Notes under the pieces: generated by a model
Seen by the model: the letters and a program-made list of their open reading frames with translations, nothing else
What the model was told of the DNA's origin: nothing
The model's database searches: none
Origin: Paulinella micropora
Taxonomy: Eukaryota > Cercozoa > Imbricatea > Euglyphida
Assembly: GCA_009731375.1 (NCBI GenBank)
Contig: BJOX01000040.1
Span: 339,373 to 403,372, forward strand
Length of the DNA: 64,000 bases
Reading direction: 5' to 3'
Translations under genes and position numbers: made by a program
Shown here: positions 39,722 through 51,042 of the stretch, piece by piece
Layout: the number at the start of each line of letters is the position of its first letter
How positions within the stretch are numbered: position 1 is the stretch's first letter

Positions 39722-40927
39722 CTGACGGAGGAACAGGCAAAGAAATGGCTCAACCACCTCAAGCAGGCCGGCGAAGGCGCTCAGAACGAGGCTGCGCCCT
39801 TCCAGATCAAACCCCAAGCTCGTGCAGCTATGCAAAAATTGATTTCTGACGACTTTGGGGAGATGGTGCCCTCAAACAAGGATGTTTCCGCTCAGATGAA
39901 GAATTCATCCTTTGTGTACGGCTCCTTGATGCAGGAGGCGATTGCTTTGAGCGAAGCCAAGGAAGAGCTTAAGGGAGCAGAGGTTGTCATGCCAGAGGCC
40001 TGGATGTTTCCCTCGACCAAGAATTTTGGCGGTCAAGATTACAAGTCTATGGTCCGCGAGCTGTCTAGCTTTCTACGAGGAAAGTTTCCCACCGAGGAGG
40101 ACTTCGATGTTACATTACTCGACGTTGGAGGCGACATTCTGAAGACAGACAGGAATGAACGGGATGTGTGCGTTCTGAAAGCCTTCCACGAGATATACCA
40201 AGAGCGAGAGCTGCCGAACTTCAAGTCGCTGCGAGTAGAAGTGTATGGTCCAGGCTGCGACATGCACGCGCCCTCTCTGCGCGAGGCCAAGGCTGAGCTC
40301 GAAAGCTTTGTGACGAAAAATAAAGGCATTTCTAAGCGCGAGAGCGCAGCCTTAGCGCGTGGCTTTGCTCGGGGTGTGTTGTGTTTTAAGTTTATGGCAG
40401 ACACACGAGAGCCAGGCAGAGCCAACGACTGCTTTGCCGGAGCGGTAGAGACGTACAAGCAGGTCCGGACCAAGAACAATGCACTGTCTCCACGGCAGGG
40501 TCGTGCGCAGGCTCGTGCGCAGGCGATGATGGAGTACGTCGAACAAAAGCTACTGCAACGTCACGATGTCAAGGATGGCACGGGTAAGGCAGAGACGGTT
40601 AAGCAGGAGGCAGAAACAGACGGGACAGGTGTACTGCAGCAATTGAGTAGATGCTACGTCTTCAGCTTTGGAGGAGGGCGCAAAGAGTTTACCGAAGAGG
40701 AAAGGAAAACAAAATTCCCTTCATTCAATGGTAGCCTGCCCTACTGGCCTGGGCAGGGCGGGATAAGGCACTATGTCTCAAGAGAAGAGTTCTATGATTT
40801 GTTCCCAACGCAGGAGGACTTTGACCGCATAGTATGTACTAAACAGAAGTTGAGTGTGCCAGCATACGACGAGGTGTCTTGCACCCAAACGTACACGCCG
40901 GCTGTACGTATAGACTTGGCTCAATAA
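39722..40927 (+). CDS. DUF1152-like protein, copy B (5' end in gap)
   Basis: The frame is open from the gap edge to TAA 40927 (about 400 residues seen). It aligns with copy A: PEAWMFPST, VTLLDVGGDILKT with R-D-V-C-V-L-K, EVYGPGCDMHAPSL and RCYVFSF. The D-V-G-G-D and G-x-G-C-D motifs resemble DUF1152. The Gly-rich N-terminal loop seen in copy A is expected in the gap. Copy B extends beyond copy A by a C-terminal domain (GGGRKEFTEEERKTKFPS to VRIDLAQ). It appears intact and may be the functional copy. Its biochemical role is unknown. Confidence 0.65.
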   Translation: MTEEQAKKWLNHLKQAGEGAQNEAAPFQIKPQARAAMQKLISDDFGEMVPSNKDVSAQMKNSSFVYGSLMQEAIALSEAKEELKGAEVVMPEAWMFPSTKNFGGQDYKSMVRELSSFLRGKFPTEEDFDVTLLDVGGDILKTDRNERDVCVLKAFHEIYQERELPNFKSLRVEVYGPGCDMHAPSLREAKAELESFVTKNKGISKRESAALARGFARGVLCFKFMADTREPGRANDCFAGAVETYKQVRTKNNALSPRQGRAQARAQAMMEYVEQKLLQRHDVKDGTGKAETVKQEAETDGTGVLQQLSRCYVFSFGGGRKEFTEEERKTKFPSFNGSLPYWPGQGGIRHYVSREEFYDLFPTQEDFDRIVCTKQKLSVPAYDEVSCTQTYTPAVRIDLAQ

Positions 40928-41786
40928 AGGAAGGTAGCAAGAGAAAGCCGGGGTAAAAAAAAGTTTCGTTTAAATATAATAAACAAATCTGGCCAAACAA
41001 ACATTTCTTTTAAAGATCAGCTATTGCTATTGCCAAACCTGACAGTGTGGAGGGAACGGAGAGGGAGTATGTTTGAATCTGGGGGCTGCGCTAAAAGCTC
41101 GTTTACTTAATGTCAATGAAAAACTGCCGACGTACGACCCTAAACTTCCGGCCAATGCTCCAACGTTTTACACAATACATTAAGCTCGAGCTCCGGCATA
41201 TTTTGAACAAGATAGCAGCTGCATGTTTTTCTAAAGTCTATTGTTTCTTTTTAATTAACTGAAACACGACTTGTTCATACAAGCGCAGAACGTGGCGCGT
41301 GCAGTCGGAGATTCCTGGCGCGTTCTGTCCCCAGTGCGCTAGAGTCTGCCCAAGCATGCTTAGGTGAGATCTGTAGGTCTCGCGAGCTGATATCAGAGAT
41401 CCGGCGAAGAAACGTCATGTCTACAAAAAGAAAACAAAAACAAGGCAAGTGAGCTCAATAGAGACTTACAAGCGCAGTGCTCTTTTACTTTGAAATGTGA
41501 CGTGTGTGTTGGGGTAGAGAAGTCATATCAGGTGCTTGGTGGTGAGATGGGGGGGGGGGGGGGGGCCCCCCCCCCCCCCCCCCCCCCCTNNNNNNNNNNT
41601 GCGTGCAGAGAAAAAGCTTTTTTTGTAAAATCAAAGGGGGAGAGGTATACTTTTTGTTCCGCGTTCGTGCTTTCGCGCATGAATGCGCGGCCGGGGGAAA
41701 GAGGTCTTCTGTTTTCTTTTTAATACACTGGACAAGACTGGAAAAAGAATTGCGTTTCGTTCTTTAATCTAACTAAATTTAGCCCT
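40928..41786 (+). repeat. Noncoding block duplicated from 11817-12300
   Basis: No gene is seen. The part 41215-41580 matches the block after DUF1152 copy A, including TGTTCATACAAGCGCAGAAC and GCATGCTTAGGTGAGATCTG. It ends at a G-run/C-run junction and a 10-N gap (41590-41599). Between 40928 and 41214 there is A/T-rich 3' sequence only. Confidence 0.7.
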
Positions 41787-42213
41787 TGGCTGTGCGCCAG
41801 CGGGCTCAGGGCTGTGTTGCGGCTCGAAGATCGGGGCAATATTGCCAAAGATTGTGCGCAGCTGAGCCATCGTCAGAAAGTGCACGTTGTGTTGGCTGTC
41901 AATCAGGCACGCTCTGCAGTTATTGTCCCGGGGGGAATCATGCTGCCGGGAGGCATGCTGCCCCTTGCCCCCCTCCCCCTGCCTTGTCCCCTCCAGTCCG
42001 CACTAGTGGGCTGGACGGGCTGGGCGGGGTGGATGGACTGGGGGTGAGCCACAATAGATAGTCCGCGCTGATCTGGCGGCAGATCCGCGCCATACCTATC
42101 GGAGCCAGCTCCACAGGGACCAAACGCGCCGTCTGCAAGGCCTCCCACCTTTCGCCCTCAACCATCAAAACACGACCCCGACAAAACACCCCGTGTCTCG
42201 CATGGTGGTTGCA
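41787..42213 (-). pseudogene. Small unknown protein, copy B (broken)
   Basis: This matches copy A at 12360-12770 (CNHHARHGVFCRGRVLMVEG; RICRQISADYLLWLTPS). The codon equivalent to the copy A start is CTG instead of ATG, and a shift in the C-rich region near 41960-41990 separates the N-terminal and C-terminal frames. A palindromic-element variant lies at 41993-42014. Confidence 0.6.
41993..42014. repeat. 22-bp palindromic element, variant copy
   Basis: CCAGTCCGCACTAGTGGGCT then GG, a variant of 12550-12571 at the same place in the duplicated gene. Confidence 0.6.
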
Positions 42214-42468
42214 TCTAATCAGGTGACCTCTTTTTTCTGAGTTTCAAAAAAAGAAGAGCCTCTGCTCTGCCCTTGCATTTTTCTTCTTCTCTCGCCCCGC
42301 CCCTTGTTTCAGTTGTGCCTGGGATAGAGCACCCCCCCCCCCAAAAAAGCAGAACAAAGGACAGGGAGGAGGGAGGGGGGGGGGGCGTGATTTCCAGAGC
42401 CCCCCCCTCGCCGCGTGCCAGTGTAGGTCTAAATACAAAACGTAGAGTAATATCTGTACGGCACGGAG

Positions 42469-44884
42469 ATGGGGCCGACAATGCGATTGAACCTAGTTCC
42501 AGGCAGTTTCTTAGGGTGGCACACGAGTATGGCTGGGGGCACTGCTGCCGCTGCTGTTGCATGCTGTTTGCCCGTCTGATCCCTCAGTGGCTACGCCCGG
42601 CGACTTGGTGCTGGAGCTGTCGGTGAGCGCGGAGGGCGATACCTGGACGCTGCCGGTCGCCGGCGCCAACGGCGCCGTCGTGACCGGCAGTCGGCGCCGC
42701 ACGGCGGCCAGTGGTGTCTGGGAGGTTTTTTGGGAGCAGGGCCAGGCTGCGCAGCAGTGCAGCGCGCTGCAGGGACCATGCAGCCACACCTTTACCAACG
42801 GCGGCATGTTTTTAGTGGTCGTGCGCGGTCGGTTACCGGCGTGGGCTATGACTTCGGAGTGGCGGGCCCAGCACGGCGGCGGCCGGCGGGTAGCCTTGCG
42901 CAAGGTGCTGCAGTGGGGCGAGCTGCAACTCGCGGCCGAAACAGGAAAACACTTCTACAACGAGACGGAGTTGGAGTGGCTGCCGCCCCTGGACCAGCTG
43001 GACACGACGGGCCTGCAGAACCTAGCATTCAGTTTCGCCGGGCTGTCGCGGGCTGCGTGCTTCGACGTGTCGGGGCTGCAGGTGCGCGCGTCGCTGACGA
43101 GCACGCGCGAGGCCTTCGCGGACTCGCCGTGCCTCAAGTTTGCCAACGTCACGAATTGGGATCTGTCAAGTGTGTTAGATACGACGTACATGTTCCGCGG
43201 CACACAGGCTACCGCGCTGCCCGGACTGAACACCTGGAATATGTCGCGGGTTGTGAACGCCAGCGGCATGTTTGCGAACGCGTCGCTGCTCAGGGGCGAC
43301 CTGTCTCGCTGGAGCCCCAACAGCCTACAAGACGCCAGCGGCCTGCTGTCTGGCGCACCGGCGCTGGTGCAGGACCTGCGCGACTGGGCGGTAGCGCCCA
43401 TGGGCCCACAGGCCACCGCGGCCTTCTGTGAGGGCCTGACACATGGGTCTGTGCTGCAGCAATCACAGGCACCCCGTGCATGCATAGGTAGCTGGCCTTC
43501 TTCTTCGCAGAGTCAGTCTGGCTCAGCTTCGCGTTCCGTTTCACCGTCTCTGTCGAGATCGGTGTCAGCAACCCGCTCGGTGTCCTTGTCCAAATCGCCA
43601 TCCCTGTCAAGTTCAGCCTCGGTGACCCGCTCGGTGTCCTTGTCTAAATCTCCACCCCTGTCGAGCTCAGCCTCGGTGACCAGCTCGGCGTCGCCGTCCA
43701 GCTCGGCGTCGCTGTCCAGTTCTGCGTCGCCGTCCAGCTCTGCGTCGCCGTCCAGCTCTGCGTCGCCGTCCAGCTCAGTGTCGGTGTCGAGCTCTGCGCC
43801 GTCGTCCAGCTCTGCGTCGGTGTCCAGCTCAGTGTCGCAGTCCAGCTCGGTGTCGCAGTCCAGCTCAGTGTCGCAGTCCAACTCAGTGTCGCAGTCCAGC
43901 TCGGTGTCGCGGTCCAGCTCAGTGTCGCTGTCCAGCTCGGTGTCGTTGACCAGCTCGGTGTCGGTGTCCAGCTCAGTGTCGCTGTCCAGTTCGGTATCGG
44001 TGTCCAGCTCAGTGTCGCTGTCCAGCTCTGTGTCGTTGACCAGCTCGGTGTCGCTGTCCAGCTCTGTGTCGTTGACCAGCTCGGTGTCGGTGTCCAGTTC
44101 GGTCACAGCTAGCATTTCGACTACGCGGTCCGTGACGCCTACGAATTCGGTGGCATTTGCAAATCTCAACGAATGCACCCGTCCTGACAATGGTGGCTGC
44201 GGGGTTAACGGGGTCTGCACCGATACCGTGGGCAGCTACACTTGTACCTGCAATGCCGGCTATACCCAGGCAGGCACGCGCACGCTCACGTCAACCAGCG
44301 GCCTGTACGGTTGGGTCGTGACCGTGAGCAGCGGGACCGCTAGCAGTGCCAACTCCGCTACGGACAATAGTGCCACCACAGACTGGACGTCGTCAACCAG
44401 CGGTACTTACGGCACAACCATCAGCAGCGGCACTTGTGCCAACACCGCGACTTCGCCCGTCACCGTGGCGGACGGGACTAACTATGCAGGAGAGTACGTG
44501 CAAGTAAACCAGTCGCTAGGCAGCTACGCCAAGCTCTTGTCAGTGAGCGTGATCAGCACGTCGGGGGCTTGGTATCAATACCCTGTCGGTGGCTGCCCTA
44601 TGAATGTTCGGTGCAGTAGGGGAGGCGCTGTGTCGCAATTGGCGGTGCTAGGCTCTGCAAACAGTGGTGCGAGCTGGATTTACCTAGGCACGAGCGGGAC
44701 CTGGAGCAGCTGGAGCGCCGGCCAGACCCAAACCTTAAGCCTGACCATAACTCAGGATTATAATGCCTACCGTTTCGTTGTGATCAGGAATTACCTAACC
44801 TACACCACCGCCGGAGCTATCTGTGACACGTTTGCGTTTTTGGGCGACGTGCGAGTCACGCTGAACGTGCCTTTATGTGTGTGA
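42469..44884 (+). CDS. BspA-like (DUF285) surface protein 2, frameshift in signal peptide
   Basis: The ATG at 42469 or 42481 starts MRLNLVPGSFLG, but a one-base shift near 42512-42520 is needed to reach the hydrophobic core ALLPLLLHAVCPSDPS. From there a single frame runs to TGA 44884. It has the shared ectodomain, DUF285 repeats ([32 protein letters not shown]), a Ser-rich stalk (SSSVSLTSSVSV-type units), one calcium-binding-type EGF domain (DLNECTRPDNGGCGVNGVC) and a discoidin-like domain (QLAVLGSANSGASWIYLG). AATAAA follows 20 bases after the stop. The C-terminus is unlike gene 1 but like the middle of gene 5. Confidence 0.65.
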
Positions 44885-44998
44885 GCGGCGCACTTTGTTT
44901 CTCAATAAACATATTTTCGTCAGGGCGGGGGGGCTGCGTGTGCTTGCATGCTCCTCTTTACCCCGTTTCGGAGTTTTTTGCTCTTTTTCTGCCGGCAC

Positions 44999-45900
44999 CG
45001 TACCAACCATTGGCGTTGGTCGGGGGCCCGTGCTGCTTAGCCGTTGGGACCCGCTGAGCGCGAGACCAAGATACTTTCCCAGGTAACAGTTATGAAATAC
45101 ATAAAAAAACAAACCCAATCCTGTATTCCTTTCTTCCCTAATTCGTCCCCGCGATGCTTTATAAGTTGCCCACGAACGGGCCGTTTGGGGTGGGTTGCGC
45201 TAGCGGCCATTTCAAGGCTAATATGCACCTGAGTGTTCTGCGACTCACAGTTTACCACCCGACGTGGTGTGCTTCGGCCTCGGCCTCCGTGTTGGTAACA
45301 AGTTCAGTGACGCCAACCCGCACGTCGTCCCCGAGGAGCTCCTCCCCGACCCCGACCAAATCGATCACGCCGACCATTTCGGTCACGCCAACCCGCTCGC
45401 CATCGCAGACCCCAAGCCGAACCTACACGCCGACCAGAAGCCCGTGCCCGCCAGGCAGCAGCCCGGGTGGCGGCACGTGCATAGATAATAACGAGTGCGC
45501 GGTAGGTGACCCGACCAAGAGTGACTGGACTTGTGGCGGGGCCTGTGGGAGCCCCTTCGCCTTGCGTTAATTGTGATTGGTTCGGTCATCCGTGTCCTCT
45601 AAAACGTACTGCGCGGCGAATGATGGCGGGGCAGCCGCTTTTATATTGTACAAGGCGTAGGTTGTCCTGATAACTTTTACTCGAACTCTATCCTCTACAA
45701 TAACTGGCGAAGCTTGAGGATCTCGTCGACTTGGATTCCAACTTTGTTAGCAACGGCAATAACTGGATCTTTTTCTCAACTGCTGCGCCAGGCAACACAA
45801 ACACTAACTTCTTTTTCACGCACCTAATCATTTACCTTTTTTTTCTGAGCATCAAAAAGAGCTCTGAGAGAGAAAGAGAAGGGGACATGCTTTCCGGGCA
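44999..45900 (+). pseudogene. Mosaic of BspA-like C-terminal fragments
   Basis: Positions 44999-45065 resemble 56733-56790 from gene 5 (the GSGPVLFSRWDPLDA region). Positions 45154-45570 encode MLYKLPTNGPFGVGCASG, a Thr-Pro stalk and [11 protein letters not shown], matching gene 1 around 16070-16500. Positions 45600-45815 match the gene 1 C-terminal domain with deletions ([20 protein letters not shown]). The pieces are out of frame and lack a start. They look like recombination leftovers. Confidence 0.7.
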
Positions 45901-45975
45901 GTTCCCTCCCCCCCTTTCCCCAGTTGCCAAAGCCCCGTGCTAACTGGATAGATAGAGAGAGGCCGGGGGGACGGG

Positions 45976-46011
45976 GCTGGGGTACACATAGTAATATCGC
46001 ATATAAAAGAG
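45976..46011 (+). promoter_or_regulatory. Shared upstream motif of BspA-like gene 3
   Basis: GGGGTACACATAGTAATATC followed by GCATATAAAAGAG runs up to the ATG at 46012. It combines the family motif with a TATA-like ATATAAAA. Confidence 0.55.
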
Positions 46012-49000
46012 ATGCAGTTTAATCTATTTTCCGGTAGCTTCGGCTCCTTGGGGTGGTCGCGTGTTCTGCTGGCGGCCTTGCTGCCGTTGCTGTTGCGCGC
46101 GTATTGCCCGTATGATCCATCTGTAGCTACGCCCGGCGATTTGGTGCTGGAGCTGTCGGTGAGCGCCGCGGGCGACAACTGGACGCTGCCGGCCGCCGGC
46201 GCCAACGGGGCGGCCGCGTCTGCCAGGAGGCGCAGGCGAGTGTCTGCGTCGGTAGCCGGTGTGTGGGAAGTTTTCTGGGAGCCGGGAGGGGCTGCGCAGC
46301 AGTGCAGCGTGCTGCTGGGGCCGTGCAGCCACACTTTTACCGACGGTGGCGTGTTCCTCGTGGTCGTGCGCGGTCGGCTGCCGGAGTGGGCCATGACCTC
46401 GGAGTGGCGGGCGCAGCACCGCGGGCGGGTAGCCTTGCGTAGGGTGCTGCAGTGGGGCGGGCTGCAGCTCGCGGCCGAGACGGGGCAACACTTCTACGGC
46501 GAGACGGCGTTGGAGTGGTTGCCGCCCCTGGACCAGCTGGACACGACAGGTTTGCAGAGCCTGGCCTTCAGTTTCGCGGGGCTGTCGCGGGTCGCGTGCT
46601 TCGATGCATCGGGGCTGCGGGTGCGTGCGTCGCTGACGAACGCGCGCGCGGCCTTTGCTAACTCGCTGTGCCTCAAGTTCGCCAATGTCACGAGCTGGGA
46701 TCTGTCACGCGTGCTAGATACAGCCTACATGTTCCGCGGCACGCAGGCCACTTCGCTGCCTGGACTGGCCAGCTGGAACATGTCGCGGGTCGTGAACGCC
46801 AGTGGCATGTTTGCGGACGCGCCGTTGCTCGGGGCGGATTTGTCTCGCTGGAGGCCAGACAGCCTGCAAGACGCAAGCGGCATGCTGTCCGGCGCGCCGG
46901 CGCTGGTGCAGAACCTGAGCAACTGGACAGTAGCGCCCATAGACCTGCAGACCTTCTGCGAGGGTCTTGCGCGCGGGTCCGTGCTGCAGAAGTCCCAGCT
47001 CCCCCGCGCTTGCGTGAGCAGCTCGGCGTCAGTGACCAGCTCGGCGTCGGTGACCAGCTCGGCGTCGGCGACCAGCTCGGCGTCAGTGACCAGCTCGGCT
47101 TCGGTGACCAGCTCGGTGTCGGTGTCTAGTTCGGTGTCAGTTACCAGCTCGGTGTCGGTGTCTAGTTCGCTGTCAGTGACCAGCTCGGAGTCAGCGACCA
47201 GCTCGGTGTCTGAGTCCAGTTCGGTATCGGAGTCCAGCTCAGTGTCGGTGACCGGCTCAGTGTCGGTGACCGGCTCAGTGTCGGTGACCGGCTCAGTGTC
47301 GGTGACCGGCTCAGTGTCGGTGACGGGCTCGGCGTCGGTGACGGGCTCGGCGTCGCTGACGGGCTCGGCGTCGCTGACGGGCTCGGCGTCGCTGACGGGC
47401 TCGGCGTCGCTGACCGGCTCGGCGTCGCTGACCAGCTCGGCGTCGCTGACCAGCTCGGCGTCAGTGACCAGTTCGGCGTCGCTGACAAGCTCGGCGTCGC
47501 TGACCAGTTCGGCGTCGCTGACGGGGTCGCGTTCCCTGTCTAGCTCGGTGTCCTCTACTGCCTCCAGCTCAGTGACGTCTACCAGCTCGCCCACGCGCTC
47601 AGCGACTTCGACCATTTCGCAGACACAGACCAGTTCACCTAGCCTGACCCCGACCCCCTCGGCGACGCCCACGCGCAGCCCCAGCGCGACCACGACCCCG
47701 ACACAGACGCCAACCATAAGTCTCAGTGGTTCCAGCACTACCAGCATAAGCCCGAGCGTCAGCAGCTCCAGCAGCCCTTGCTTCTACTTTCAACAGAGCG
47801 GCGGTGGCTGTGGGACGACTTATCCAGTCCCGCCGACATTAGGTTTGGGGGGGGACTGGATCGTCAGGAACAACGCGGGAGGCGATGCACGTAACTTCAT
47901 AGTCACAAGTACAGGCAAACTGGAGTTCAACATTGCGTATTGTGCGACCAATAGTGCCTACGGTTATTTTACTATTAGGCGCACAGTTGCCGCCGGAGGC
48001 GACCCCGTCATCCTCAGAACCAACCAAGTGTACGGGTACAGCGCTACCATCCAAAACTTAAACTCAATAATTTATAATATTTACGTCAGAGTCTATTCCA
48101 CCAAAAGCATTGCAAACCCCGTGTTTAGTCACATCTTTCCCGGCTCCGGGGTCGACGGCAACCCGGTGCAAAAGACCTATAACTTTTCCCAGCTAGCCTC
48201 CCAGGACCAAGAGCTAGCTACGATCGATGTTCTGGTGGAGAATGGCAGCAATTTGTATCCCACGCTCTGGTGCTCGCCTGCATTGAAGCTACAGCTTTCC
48301 AGCTTCGGTCTTGCCACTTGGCCGTCACCCTCCGCAAGCCCCTCGATCACTCCGACGGCGACGGTGTCCATGACGCCCACCGTGACGCCGACCGTGTCCG
48401 TGACGCCCACCGTGACGCCGACCGTGTCCGTGACGCGAACCGTAACGCCGACCGTGACGCCGACCCCCAGCCCGTGCCGGCCCGGCAGCAGCCCCAGCAG
48501 CGGCACGTGCCTAGATATTGACGAGTGCTTGTCAAGTAACCCTACCAATGGCGCCTGGACTTGCGGGGGGTCGTGCGGGGTCCCTTCGCCTTGTCCGAAT
48601 TGTGGTGCGTTCAATATTCCGTGCGCGACCTGCGTCAATAGGGATGTGATGGCAGTGCAAGGGGTCACCCGAGACTGTTACCATTGGTTTGATGGCACAG
48701 TCAAGCTGCGCATAGTGTCCTCTGCCAAGTTCTGCGTGGCGAATGATGCTGGGGCCGTGGGCAGCCGCTTTTATATCGTACAAGACGGAGCTTGTCCGGA
48801 TAACTTTTACTCGAACTCTATTCTTTCCAATAACTGGCGAAGTTTGCGGCTCTCGTCGACCCGCTACTTTTATTCAAACTATAACAGCAACAGCAATCAG
48901 TGGATTTTCTTCTCAACTGCTGCGCCAACCGACGCAAACACAAACTTCTTTTTCGCGCACAGATTGCACTATACAGACGGCACGGGCTCGAGTTTGGGTA

Positions 49001-49225
49001 TGAAGTATGAACTGCGCTACTACAGTGGCTCGAATTCTGCGCCGAACTGCGTTATGTGGAGAGCTTATGGTACTGGTCCTTACGACAGCGGTCTGTTTAT
49101 TTATAGCTGGGGTTTTTTGCCCTCACCTGCTAAATGTTAACCCTACAGACTTTCTAGGCACTTGGGGTAGCCAAACTAGTTCCGCGCCAGTGTATGGGTG
49201 CCTGTTCTACATGCCCAATTGGTAA
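46012..49225 (+). CDS. BspA-like (DUF285) surface protein 3, C-terminal frameshift
   Basis: A signal peptide ([19 protein letters not shown]) and the shared ectodomain with DUF285 repeats are followed by a Ser-rich stalk (residues about 333-506, units such as TGSASLT), a Thr-Pro stalk, a unique domain (CFYFQQSGGGCGTTYPVP to WCSPALKLQLSSFGLA), another V-T-P-T stalk, an EGF-like Cys cluster (CLDIDECLSSNP) and the aromatic C-terminal domain shared with gene 1. The frame stops at 49140 after a T6 run (GGGGTTTTTTGCCC). A one-base shift restores the family ending [18 protein letters not shown] to 49225. It is probably an anchored or secreted adhesin. Confidence 0.7.
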
Positions 49226-49372
49226 TCGCACAGAAATCTAGAACTAAAAAAAAATCTGTGGCGCGACTGGCAAGTCGCGCCCTTCCTTTTCCTCCTCCAG
49301 TTAAAAAATTATTAAAAGATTCAAAAAACTAACTCAGTCCCCCCCCCCCCCCCCCCCCCCTTCTACCCCTTC

Positions 49373-50117
49373 NNNNNNNNNNNNNNNNNNNNNNNNNNNN
49401 NNNNNNNNNNNNNNNNNNNNNNNNNNNNNNNNNNNNNNNNNNNNNNNNNNNNNNNNNNNNNNNNNNNNNNNNNNNNNNNNNNNNNNNNNNNNNNNNNNNN
49501 NNNNNNNNNNNNNNNNNNNNNNNNNNNNNNNNNNNNNNNNNNNNNNNNNNNNNNNNNNNNNNNNNNNNNNNNNNNNNNNNNNNNNNNNNNNNNNNNNNNN
49601 NNNNNNNNNNNNNNNNNNNNNNNNNNNNNNNNNNNNNNNNNNNNNNNNNNNNNNNNNNNNNNNNNNNNNNNNNNNNNNNNNNNNNNNNNNNNNNNNNNNN
49701 NNNNNNNNNNNNNNNNNNNNNNNNNNNNNNNNNNNNNNNNNNNNNNNNNNNNNNNNNNNNNNNNNNNNNNNNNNNNNNNNNNNNNNNNNNNNNNNNNNNN
49801 NNNNNNNNNNNNNNNNNNNNNNNNNNNNNNNNNNNNNNNNNNNNNNNNNNNNNNNNNNNNNNNNNNNNNNNNNNNNNNNNNNNNNNNNNNNNNNNNNNNN
49901 NNNNNNNNNNNNNNNNNNNNNNNNNNNNNNNNNNNNNNNNNNNNNNNNNNNNNNNNNNNNNNNNNNNNNNNNNNNNNNNNNNNNNNNNNNNNNNNNNNNN
50001 NNNNNNNNNNNNNNNNNNNNNNNNNNNNNNNNNNNNNNNNNNNNNNNNNNNNNNNNNNNNNNNNNNNNNNNNNNNNNNNNNNNNNNNNNNNNNNNNNNNN
50101 NNNNNNNNNNNNNNNNN
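49373..50117. other. Largest assembly gap (745 N)
   Basis: A run of N flanked by C runs, between BspA-like gene 3 and the gene 4 remnant. It could hold another gene or repeat. Confidence 0.95.
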
Positions 50118-50235
50118 CCCCCCCCCGCGCCCTCCTTCTACACCTTCACCTTCTCCCTTCCCCACCCCCCTCTACCCAGCGCCAGTATGGGGGAGGGGGG
50201 GCTGGGGTACAGCTAGCGATATCTACAGAAAAGAG

Positions 50236-50853
50236 ATGTGGATGCTGTTGCACGCGTATTGCCCGTATGACCCCTCTGTGGCTACGGCCGGCGACCTGGT
50301 GCTGGAGCTGTCTGTGCGAGCGGCGGGCGACAACTGGACGCTGCCGGTCGCCGGGAGGGGCCGCGCAGCAGTGTAGCGCGCTGCGGGGGCCGTGCAGCCA
50401 CACCTTTACTGACGGTGGCATGTTCTTGGTGGTAGTGCGCGGCCGAGACGGGGCAACACTTCTACGGCGAGACCGCGTTGGAGTGGCTGCCGCCCTGCGC
50501 TGGCGGGTCGAGAGCTCCGGCCAGCTGCTGCACGTGTGGTCCGGCCGGCGCGCGTACCTGAACACGACGGCCAACGGCCTGCTCGTGTCGTGGTCGAGCG
50601 CTGCTAACCTCACGGTAACGTACCCAGCCGTACAGTTCTCGCCCTTCCATTTGTATAGGCTGGGGGATAACTTCTGTGCCGGCCCAGCGGCGGACGCGAG
50701 CTTCGTTCAGCCCCGAGTTACATGACCTGGCACTTTTTTACTGGTTTCACTATCCTCAAGCACAGCGCTACGTTGCGCTGGTCTTTGTACGATAGTACTA
50801 GCCAGCATCTTGTGACGTGGTATAACCCCACGGTCACTACTGTTTTTCGGTGA
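50236..50853 (+). pseudogene. BspA-like gene 4, collapsed remnant
   Basis: The ATG at 50236 follows the family promoter motif (50203-50235). The remnant joins four pieces: the start of the ectodomain ([20 protein letters not shown]), two short ectodomain pieces near 50355 and 50440, a segment equal to gene 5 at 56202-56415 (WRVESSGQLLHVWSGRRAYL) and the gene 5 end (50705-50853 against 57030-57168). At least three deletion junctions are visible and the frame is lost. The mixture of 5' and 3' parts shows recombination within the family. Confidence 0.75.
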
Positions 50854-51000
50854 GTAGCAAGCCAAGATACGCCCCATTTAATAGTTATTAAAAAATAGAA
50901 ACCAGGTCGCCGGGCCCTGTATTCTTCTCTTCCCTCGCCCCTTCTGCCACACTGGTCCTTTCAACCCCTCCCCCGGCGCCAGTGTGTGTGGAGAGGGGCT

Positions 51001-51042
51001 GGGGTACATCTCGCAATATATCTACATTAAAAGCGCTAGTGG
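51001..51042 (+). promoter_or_regulatory. Shared upstream motif of BspA-like gene 5
   Basis: GGGGTACATCTCGCAATATA followed by TCTACATTAAAAGCG precedes the ATG at 51043. The same bases precede gene 6 at 57309-57350. Confidence 0.6.
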
